This document shows, in pieces, positions 35,655 to 42,036 of a stretch of 64,000 bases of DNA. The stretch is from positions 62,001 through 126,000 of the forward strand of contig NZ_BATP01000045.1 in assembly GCF_000739615.1 (NCBI RefSeq). The letters are read 5' to 3'. Numbering within the stretch: the stretch's first letter is position 1; each line of letters starts with the position of its first letter. A program made the position numbers and the translations under genes. This DNA is from Haloferula sp. BvORR071 (GTDB lineage: Bacteria > Verrucomicrobiota > Verrucomicrobiia > Verrucomicrobiales > Akkermansiaceae). The notes below the pieces were generated by a model that did no database searches, was not told where the DNA came from, and was given only the letters and a program-made list of their open reading frames with translations.

Positions 35655-37376
35655 ATGGAAATCCCCTACATCTTCACCCCGCGCAAGGACACGGGGCTGG
35701 TCAACTCGAAGATCGCCATCTGGCTCTTCCTGGCCTCGGAAGTCATGCTCTTCGGCGGCTTTTTCTCCGCCTACATCTTCCTGCGCCTGGGTGCGGACTA
35801 TCCGTGGCCGGAGCGCACCCTGCCGGTGCTGCCGGGTCTGATTAACACCTTCGTTCTGATCGGTTCCTCCGTGACCGTGATCTTTGCGTGGATGTCGCTG
35901 AAGCTGCGCAAGTGGCGCCAGTTCCAGATCTTCATGGCGATCACTGTGGTCTGCGCGGGGATCTTCATGGTGCTGAAGGGCATCGAGTACAACGTGAAGT
36001 TCCACCACCAGGCGGTGCGCCTGAAGGACTATGCGATCCTCGAAGGTCACTTGGGCTTTGAGCTCAAGGAAGGCGTGCACGTCGGCCACGGCGAGCAGCC
36101 GAAGGAAGAGGATTTCGCGCTGAACCACCACGGCAAGAAGATCGAGGAAGACACGATCAACTATAGCACCAGTGAAGTGAGCTTCAACACGGTGCGCTAC
36201 CACCACGACTGGGTGGAGGAGATCATCGCCCACGCGGAAGCTGGCGGCACGGCCGTGACGCTGAAGGAAGACGTGGTGATGGGTAAAGGTGAGCAGGTCA
36301 AGGTGGACAAGGACGGCAACACCGAGCCGGCGACCACCCCGCTTTCCCGCGCTGACAATTTCGCCAAGGGTAGTGCGCTTTCGATGAAGCTGCTGGAGCG
36401 CATCACCGAGCTGCACAAGGACGCCCGCGCCCACAATGCCGACTTGCGGATCACCGCCTTCCGCAAGGCTTGGACCGTGGCCGACGAAAACTCCTCGGGC
36501 AAGACCGACCGCCAACTGGCGCCGGACGTGAAGATCGACGAAAGCCAGCTCGACCTGCATCACGAGCAGCCCGCGATTGCCTTCACGGTGGCTCCGGAGA
36601 CAGTGTTCCATTTCCGCCCGCGTGACATCCAGGAAAACGGCAGCCCCGCTACCCTGCGCGACGGCACGGCCCTGACCGGCAAGCTTGAGGAAAGCCCGAT
36701 GGTGTTCCACTACGTGGATGCGCTCGACTTCCGCTACCTGGCACTGAAGGTCCGCCAGAAGCTGGGCGTGGACGAACACTCCGACGCTGCTGACGGTGCG
36801 ATCGAAAAGGCGATCGAAGAAAGCTGGGTGATGGCAAAGAACCCGGAGCTCAAGGAGATCTGGGAGAAGCAGCAGAAGGCTGTGGGGCTCTTGGCTGCCG
36901 AGCTCGCCGCCCACAAGCGGGTGCCGACCGAGAAGGACAAGTACCGGATCAACTGGCAGGAGATGGCCTACTATGCGACCACTCCGCTGGCGGATATCAA
37001 GATCGATGCGGGCAAGTATGTGATGCCGCACGTGGACACCCAGCCCAAGGAGCAATTCTTCGGCCCGAACTACGAAGGCCGCGCCGAGCAACATGCCTTC
37101 CCGCATTTGGAAATCCCGCGCGAGCAGGTGGCCTTCGCCTCGAAGTTCGCGCCGGCATGGAACACCTACTACGCGATCTACTTCACGATGACCGGTCTGC
37201 ACGGCCTGCACGTCATCGGTGGCGCGCTGGTGCTCGCCTACTACCTGTTCTTCGGCAAGAAGATGTATCTGAGCAACCCGGAGTGGTTGGCCAACCGCGT
37301 GGAAGTGGGCGGCCTGTTCTGGCACTTCGTGGACTTGGTGTGGATCTTCCTCTTCCCGATCCTGTATTTGATGTAA
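35655..37376 (+). CDS. ctaE: Cytochrome c oxidase subunit III with a very large internal insertion
   Basis: 573 residues, where family members usually have about 200-270. Residues 17-115 hold the first three helices (IAIWLFLASEVMLFGGFFSA is diagnostic). Residues from about 488 hold the last two (FTMTGLHGLHVIGGAL, then VGGLFWHFVDLVWIFLFP). Between them lies a hydrophilic block of about 340-370 residues, without cysteines or transmembrane segments and rich in Glu, Lys and His. In this family the loop after the third (canonical fifth) helix faces the periplasm, so the insert should be periplasmic, where cytochrome c docks. The reading frame is continuous and in operon register, so the insert is real coding sequence. 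Confidence 0.9.
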   Translation: MEIPYIFTPRKDTGLVNSKIAIWLFLASEVMLFGGFFSAYIFLRLGADYPWPERTLPVLPGLINTFVLIGSSVTVIFAWMSLKLRKWRQFQIFMAITVVCAGIFMVLKGIEYNVKFHHQAVRLKDYAILEGHLGFELKEGVHVGHGEQPKEEDFALNHHGKKIEEDTINYSTSEVSFNTVRYHHDWVEEIIAHAEAGGTAVTLKEDVVMGKGEQVKVDKDGNTEPATTPLSRADNFAKGSALSMKLLERITELHKDARAHNADLRITAFRKAWTVADENSSGKTDRQLAPDVKIDESQLDLHHEQPAIAFTVAPETVFHFRPRDIQENGSPATLRDGTALTGKLEESPMVFHYVDALDFRYLALKVRQKLGVDEHSDAADGAIEKAIEESWVMAKNPELKEIWEKQQKAVGLLAAELAAHKRVPTEKDKYRINWQEMAYYATTPLADIKIDAGKYVMPHVDTQPKEQFFGPNYEGRAEQHAFPHLEIPREQVAFASKFAPAWNTYYAIYFTMTGLHGLHVIGGALVLAYYLFFGKKMYLSNPEWLANRVEVGGLFWHFVDLVWIFLFPILYLM

Positions 37377-37439
37377 GTTTTCCCGGATCGCGAGGTCCGA
37401 ACGATCTGATTCTTTTTCCCACTCTTCTAATCGACTCCC

Positions 37440-37823
37440 ATGGCTGGTGATTCTCCAGAAGCTATCAAGAAGGCCGTCCGGCTTTACCTGTTGATCGGCG
37501 CTGTCCTCTTCGGCGGCACGCTGCTCACGGTGGCGGTGGCAATGGTCCCGTGGCTGGACTTCGGCCAGCATGGCTTCGACACCGCGGACCTTTGCATCGG
37601 CTTGGCGATCGCCACGGTGAAGGCGACGCTGGTGGCGCTGATCTTCATGCACCTTAACCACGAGCGGCGCCTGGTTTACTGGCTTTTCGGCTTTGGTTTG
37701 GTCGCCGCGTTTTTCTTGGTCGCCCTCATCGGCCTCGCGAAGTGGGATCCGATCCATTACAATGGTTTCAAGACCGGCGTTCCGGGCTCGGAGCACGTGG
37801 TGCCCTTCAAGGAAAACCGGTAA
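37440..37823 (+). CDS. ctaF: Cytochrome c oxidase subunit IV (prokaryotic type)
   Basis: 127 residues with three transmembrane helices (about 15-35, 55-72, 80-100). The VKATLVALIFMHLNHERRL segment is the hallmark of the prokaryotic COX4/CtaF-CyoD family, a small subunit that stabilises subunits I and III. It is located 63 bases after subunit III. Confidence 0.85.
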   Translation: MAGDSPEAIKKAVRLYLLIGAVLFGGTLLTVAVAMVPWLDFGQHGFDTADLCIGLAIATVKATLVALIFMHLNHERRLVYWLFGFGLVAAFFLVALIGLAKWDPIHYNGFKTGVPGSEHVVPFKENR

Positions 37824-37855
37824 GCAACGAACCTTAATTCCAACCGCCCAAGCGT

Positions 37856-38056
37856 ATGTCCCTGAAAGCTTTCCATATTGTTTTCGTGACGGTGAGCACC
37901 TTGCTCTTCGCGTTCTTGGCGGTCTGGGCCTTCGCTTTCGCGGCGGACCGCACGGCGATCATTACAGGACTCGGCGCGGTGAGCGCGGCCGCGGCTCTGG
38001 GGATGCCGGTTTACGGGGTCTATTTCTACCGCAAGGCCCGCAAGATCATCGTCTAA
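37856..38056 (+). CDS. Small two-helix membrane protein in the oxidase operon
   Basis: 66 residues, almost entirely two transmembrane helices (about 5-27 and 33-53), ending with a basic tail (YRKARKIIV). No family recognised. It is positioned 32 bases after subunit IV and 25 bases before another short membrane protein, within the operon. It could be an accessory oxidase subunit or an assembly peptide. Confidence 0.6.
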   Translation: MSLKAFHIVFVTVSTLLFAFLAVWAFAFAADRTAIITGLGAVSAAAALGMPVYGVYFYRKARKIIV

Positions 38057-38081
38057 CCGAACCGAACACCCTCGAACGGCC

Positions 38082-38294
38082 ATGGACAGCTTTTCCCTGA
38101 TCGCTTGCGCGACCTGCCAGCTCAACAACCAGAACGACACGACCAATGCCGCTGGCTGGTCGATCTTCTTCATGCTGGGAGTGATCCTGCCGATGCTGGG
38201 CACCGTGGTATTCTTCCTGGTGCGGATGGCCCGCCGCAGCGCCCAAACCCTGGACCCGGAGCTCTGCGATCCGCGTGATCTGGCCCCGCACTAG
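38082..38294 (+). CDS. Small single-helix membrane protein with an N-terminal CxxC
   Basis: 70 residues. The N-terminus holds a C-A-T-C pair (residues 9-12, in SLIACATCQLNNQN), followed by a transmembrane helix (about 25-47, GWSIFFMLGVILPMLGTVVFF) and a charged tail. No family recognised. Its place just before the CuA subunit gene suggests a role in the oxidase or its copper loading, but that is inference from position and the CxxC only. Confidence 0.6.
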   Translation: MDSFSLIACATCQLNNQNDTTNAAGWSIFFMLGVILPMLGTVVFFLVRMARRSAQTLDPELCDPRDLAPH

Positions 38295-38335
38295 TTCTCC
38301 TTTCTCTTTCCTTCCCGACCGACCGACCGATCTTC

Positions 38336-39157
38336 ATGAGTCCTTCGAAATTCCTCAGCATCCCGGAATGCTTTTCCGCCCACGGCGGCCGCGTGGATCA
38401 CCTGATTGACGTGGTCCACTGGTTCATGATCGCGCTTGGCGCCGGGTGGTTCCTGTTCTTCGCCTACTGCCTGATCCGTTTCCGGGCCTCGGTGCATCCG
38501 CGTGCCTCGTATCACGGCGTGCGCAACCACATCTCGAGCCACCTCGAAATCGCGGTGGTGATCATTGAGGCCGTGCTGCTGCTCGGCTTCGCCTTTCCGC
38601 TCTGGCACGAGCGCACGGATAGCTGGACGGACGTGCAGAAGCTCGACCCGATCCGGGTGCGGGTGGTTGGCTGGCAGTTCGGCTGGACCTACCACTATGC
38701 CGGCAAGGACGGCAAGTTCGGCCGCATCAATCCGCAGAAGATCACCAGCAACAGCGACCCGGGCATCGACTTCGATGATCCGAACGCCCAGGACGACTTC
38801 ATCACGCCGACCCTGAAGATCGCCAAGGACCGCCCGGCGATTCTGGCCATCACCTCGAACGATGTGATCCACAACTACGCGATCGTGCCGATGCGCATCC
38901 AGCAGGACGCGATCCCCGGCAAGGAGATCCCGATGTGGTTCACGCCGATCAAGACGCTGGAAACCGCAGTCGTCTGTGCCCAGCTCTGTGGCGAAGGTCA
39001 CGGCAACATGGTCGGCCAGATGGAAGTGGTGGAAAACAAGGCCTTCCAAAGCTGGTTTGACGAGCAGTCGGCTTCCGCGCTGAAGACCCACGCTCCGGCG
39101 GCTCCCGCAACGGCGGAAGCCCAGAGAGCTCCGGCAGTGGAGACGGTGAGCCGCTAA
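38336..39157 (+). CDS. ctaC: Cytochrome c oxidase subunit II (CuA)
   Basis: 273 residues. Two transmembrane helices (about 28-48 and 70-90) precede the cupredoxin domain with VVGWQFGWTYHY. The CuA ligands are H179 (VIHNYAIVPM), C214, C218, H222 and M225, in CAQLCGEGHGNM. The usual Glu between the cysteines is Gln, which is tolerable because only its backbone carbonyl binds copper. There is no fused cytochrome c domain, so the enzyme is aa3-like, not strictly caa3. The operon's separate cytochromes c may supply that role. It is the last gene, an unusual place for subunit II, which more often comes first. Confidence 0.93.
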   Translation: MSPSKFLSIPECFSAHGGRVDHLIDVVHWFMIALGAGWFLFFAYCLIRFRASVHPRASYHGVRNHISSHLEIAVVIIEAVLLLGFAFPLWHERTDSWTDVQKLDPIRVRVVGWQFGWTYHYAGKDGKFGRINPQKITSNSDPGIDFDDPNAQDDFITPTLKIAKDRPAILAITSNDVIHNYAIVPMRIQQDAIPGKEIPMWFTPIKTLETAVVCAQLCGEGHGNMVGQMEVVENKAFQSWFDEQSASALKTHAPAAPATAEAQRAPAVETVSR

Positions 39158-39180
39158 GGCACACCAAGAAGAGATTTCCC

Positions 39181-39215
39181 AAGGGCGGAGGGGCAAAGAT
39201 CCTTCCGCCCTTTTT
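39181..39215 (+). terminator. Intrinsic terminator ending the respiratory operon
   Basis: AAGGGCGGA (39181-39189) pairs perfectly with TCCGCCCTT (39204-39212) across a 14-base loop. The T-run starts inside the stem end and gives TTTTTCG. It lies 24 bases past the subunit II stop and before the convergent AraC-type gene. Confidence 0.85.
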
Positions 39216-39220
39216 CGTGC

Positions 39221-40078
39221 CTAGCCCGCCCGCCAGTCGGAGGGGCGTTGGCCCTTCTCAGTAACGAAGGCCTTGGTGAAGTGGCTCAGGCTATTGTAGC
39301 CGACCTCGAAGGCGGCCTCGGTGACATTGCAACTGCCGTCGCGCAGCAGCACGGCCGCGCGGTCGATGCGGATCTCGCGGAGCTTCTGGCTGAGCGTCTT
39401 GCCGCTGTGCTGGCGGAAGAGACGGCTCAGGTAATGCGGCGCACAGCCGACGTGGCGGGCGACGGCGTGCAGGTCGAGGTCTTCGCGGAAGTGCTCGCGC
39501 AGCCAGAGGGTGGCGGTATCGATCCGTTGACGGAGCGGATCGTTGGAGGTGCTGCCCGGCTTTGGGGCTGCACCGAATAGGCTGAAGCATTCGAGGCCCT
39601 TGCCGCGGAACCAAGCGGCGCGGAGCGAGCGGGGGACCGGCGGCTGGAGCAGGGATTCGCAGAGGTCGCGCTCCGCGAGGTTCATGGAGCGCAGTTGGCC
39701 GAACTGCGGGAGACCGCTTGGGTCAGCGCTTTGCAAGACCGGATGCAGGGCTGATGCGGAGTCTCCGAAATTGGTTTCCAGCCAAGCAGGAGTGGCGGAG
39801 AGGACCACGAAGCGGTGGCGGCCACCGCCGGGCAGACGGCTGGCGTGAATGCTCTCGCGCTCGCCGGGTCTCAACAGGGAAACCGTGCCAGGCACGATGC
39901 CGAGGCGGATGCGGTGACCCAAAATCACCGCGTGGCCGTCGAGATTCAGGACCAAATGCCCGGTGGCGGGGCGAAGGAGGGCGCTCCAATCCACCGCGTG
40001 AGTGAGCTCGACGTCGATGCCGGTGACCGCAACGCCCTCTCCTTGGTGAAGAATGGTGGGGTGGAGGAAGGCAGACAT
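39221..40078 (-). CDS. AraC-family transcriptional regulator, PchR-like
   Basis: 285 residues. The N-terminal cupin-like sensor domain is followed by LLQPPVPRSLRAAWFRGKGL, a pattern typical of the linker of PchR-type iron regulators (Q..P..G..R..Y.E.KALEL). The C-terminal 100 residues contain both helix-turn-helix motifs of AraC/XylS (DLHAVARHVGCAPHYLSRLF, then VTEAAFEVGYNSLSHFTKAF). It is divergent from the PEP-CTERM/DUF6607/TonB-receptor genes, with a 17-base palindrome in between, so it probably controls that cluster. It is convergent with the respiratory operon and separated from it by the terminator. Confidence 0.9.
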   Translation of the reverse strand: MSAFLHPTILHQGEGVAVTGIDVELTHAVDWSALLRPATGHLVLNLDGHAVILGHRIRLGIVPGTVSLLRPGERESIHASRLPGGGRHRFVVLSATPAWLETNFGDSASALHPVLQSADPSGLPQFGQLRSMNLAERDLCESLLQPPVPRSLRAAWFRGKGLECFSLFGAAPKPGSTSNDPLRQRIDTATLWLREHFREDLDLHAVARHVGCAPHYLSRLFRQHSGKTLSQKLREIRIDRAAVLLRDGSCNVTEAAFEVGYNSLSHFTKAFVTEKGQRPSDWRAG

Positions 40079-40107
40079 GGGGTGGCTCGGGGCAGATTGG
40101 GCCTTAA

Positions 40108-40124
40108 TTGCGATTGAGTCGCAA
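40108..40124. promoter_or_regulatory. Perfect palindrome in the divergent araC/PEP-CTERM intergenic region
   Basis: TTGCGATTGAGTCGCAA has perfect 6-base arms (TTGCGA, TCGCAA) around a 5-base centre, 30 bases upstream of the AraC-type start codon. The form resembles iron-responsive Fur-like operators of some Gram-negative bacteria, which is an inference. The rest of the 209-base gap shows no other obvious site. Confidence 0.45.
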
Positions 40125-40287
40125 GAAGAAGATTTCGGGATGTCGCCAGATTGCGCCGGACTAGCGGCGGCTTATAGGGAAGGAGGGCCGGGCGCAAGCC
40201 ATCGCCACGGAAAGGCAAGTCGGCGGGAGCGGAGTGGGGGAGCGCGCGGGAGCATCGCGCATCGGCTGCAGCCAGCCGTCCGAACAC

Positions 40288-41061
40288 ATGAAAGCACCCC
40301 GCCGTTCTCGCCGCCCGCTCTTCCTTTTGCCTGCGCTTGCCGCCGTTCTGGCTGGCCCCAGCGCCTCCGCCGCGTTTGTGGTGTACGAGGGGACCGGATT
40401 GTTTGCCCCCTCCTTCCGGAATGGTCCCGCGGCGACCTACTTCGGTTGGGCTTATGGCACTTGGGATGGCAATCCGCCGCCAGCGGTGGGTGAGCCGGAT
40501 CCCAGCCCGGACATTATCAATGGCACGCCCTCGATCAACCCGGGTGGCCTGCCTGGCGCCGGGTTCATCACCCAAGGGTCGAGCATCGATATCGTCTCCG
40601 GCAGCAACAACATCTACTCCGATGTGAACACCATCAATGGTGCCGACTTGCAACTCCACATCCCGACCGCCGGAACGGTGGGGACTGAAGGTTTCACGAC
40701 GATCATTATCCAGGGCTCCGGTTTGTCCGGCGCGCTGTTTGGTTTCAGTGGCGCGCTGGATGGCTTCGGCTTCGGCGAGATCAATGGCATCGAACCGGAG
40801 TATCTGATCACCCGGAATGCCAGCGGAACGGCCCAGTGGTGGGCGAAGTGGGAGCTGCCGGGCAATGCGGCCAGCTACACCGTGGATATCTTCGGGCAAG
40901 AGGGCTCAAGCGGTGGCTCGGTGCTGTCGGTGACCGACCTGCAGGTGGACACTGTGTTCTCGAGCAGCGGCTATGCACCGGATACGGCGATCGTGCCGGA
41001 GCCTTCGGGGATGTTGCTGTCGCTCCTGGGTGTGGGTCTGCTGATCCGTCGCCGCCGATAG
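40288..41061 (+). CDS. PEP-CTERM-anchored secreted protein
   Basis: 257 residues from ATG 40288, which begins a signal peptide (MKAPRRSRRPLFLLPALAAV, cleavage near ASA-AF). The mature part is Gly/Ser/Thr-rich, with no recognised domain. The C-terminus shows the full PEP-CTERM signal: VPEPSG, a hydrophobic helix (MLLSLLGVGLLI), and a final RRRR. This marks it for cleavage by an exosortase and export to the cell surface or matrix. No exosortase gene is in the window. It starts the cluster that contains DUF6607 and the TonB receptor. Confidence 0.88.
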   Translation: MKAPRRSRRPLFLLPALAAVLAGPSASAAFVVYEGTGLFAPSFRNGPAATYFGWAYGTWDGNPPPAVGEPDPSPDIINGTPSINPGGLPGAGFITQGSSIDIVSGSNNIYSDVNTINGADLQLHIPTAGTVGTEGFTTIIIQGSGLSGALFGFSGALDGFGFGEINGIEPEYLITRNASGTAQWWAKWELPGNAASYTVDIFGQEGSSGGSVLSVTDLQVDTVFSSSGYAPDTAIVPEPSGMLLSLLGVGLLIRRRR

Positions 41062-41102
41062 GCCCCATAAGACTGATAGGAGCTATGAGACCTATAGTAT
41101 TT
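41058..41102. repeat. Degenerate 9-bp tandem repeat across a stop/start junction
   Basis: Five consecutive 9-base units each begin ATA or ATG: ATAGGCCCC, ATAAGACTG, ATAGGAGCT, ATGAGACCT, ATAGTATTT. The first unit includes the PEP-CTERM gene's TAG stop. The third contains the GGAG ribosome-binding core. The fourth supplies the ATG of the DUF6607 gene. Confidence 0.55.
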
Positions 41103-41921
41103 TCGATGTTGCTGGCCCTCGTTCTGCCAGCTGCCGCCGACGAGAAGTTCGATCAGGATCGCAAGGCGATCCTCGCGATGGCGGGGGAGTTCAAGGTGGG
41201 CTTCTACTTTAGGGAGACCTTCTCGCTGCGGGATGACTACAAGCCGGTGGAGAAGCCCTACGAAGAGGAGGCCTTCGAGACCGTGAAGGTGGTGGAAGAC
41301 TCCGGGAAGCGGATCATCCTCCAGCACATCCTGTTGGCTGGGCCGGCGGTGGTGAAGCATTGGGCCCAGATCTGGACTTATGAGGACACGGAGATCCTCG
41401 AATTTCAGGGCAACCGGGTGTGGACTACCAAGAAGATCGAGCCCGCCGAGGTGAAGGGCAAGTGGAGCCAGCGCGTGACGCAGGTCGATGATTCGCCGCG
41501 CTACGAGGGCATCGCTGCCTGGGAGCATCATGAGCAAGCGAGCGAGTGGACCGCTCAGGCCAATCGACCCAAGCCGCGGCGCGAAGAGAAGCGCGAGGAC
41601 TACGATCTCCTGGTCGTGACCAACCGCCACACGATCACTTCCGAGGGTTGGTTCCACGAGCAGGACAACACCAAGTGGGTGAAGCGTGAAGGGAAGGAGT
41701 ATCCGCTGGTGCGGGAGATCGGCTTCAATCCCTATACTAAGGTGAAGGACCATGACTTCGCCAAGGCGAATGCCTATTGGGACAAGACCTCCGCCTTCTG
41801 GAAAGATGTGCGTCAAGTCTGGGAGGAGTTCTACGCCGCCCAAGGCAGCGTCAAAGTGCAAACCAAGGCCGACCCCGGGCTGCTCATGGACGTGGTCGCG
41901 GATCTGGTGGAAGAGACGTAA
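41085..41921 (+). CDS. DUF6607 family protein, apparently shortened by an in-frame stop
   Basis: 278 residues from ATG 41085 (signal peptide MRPIVFSMLLALVLPAAA), preceded by GGAG. The body, with KFDQDRKAILAMAGEFKVGF, YEDTEILEFQGNRVW and REGKEYPLVREIGFNPYTK, is typical of DUF6607, a periplasmic family often encoded next to TonB-dependent receptors. The TAA at 41919-41921 interrupts a frame that continues for 21 more sensible residues (GKAPDLAKIREKLKPFVV) to TGA 41985-41987. The lost piece is a short C-terminal helix, so the protein may still fold. Either a recent nonsense change or a base error could explain this. Confidence 0.8.
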   Translation: MRPIVFSMLLALVLPAAADEKFDQDRKAILAMAGEFKVGFYFRETFSLRDDYKPVEKPYEEEAFETVKVVEDSGKRIILQHILLAGPAVVKHWAQIWTYEDTEILEFQGNRVWTTKKIEPAEVKGKWSQRVTQVDDSPRYEGIAAWEHHEQASEWTAQANRPKPRREEKREDYDLLVVTNRHTITSEGWFHEQDNTKWVKREGKEYPLVREIGFNPYTKVKDHDFAKANAYWDKTSAFWKDVRQVWEEFYAAQGSVKVQTKADPGLLMDVVADLVEET

Positions 41922-42036
41922 GACGGCAAGGCACCGGACCTCGCGAAGATCCGCGAGAAGCTGAAGCCTTTTGTGGTGGCGCAGTGAAGGATCCATCCCT
42001 GCCGCGCAGTGGCGGCGGGGACATCCCCTCGATTCA

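Noticed and set aside
38336-39157. Calling the oxidase a true caa3 type
   Set aside because: Subunit II has no fused cytochrome c domain; the enzyme is aa3-like with separate cytochromes.
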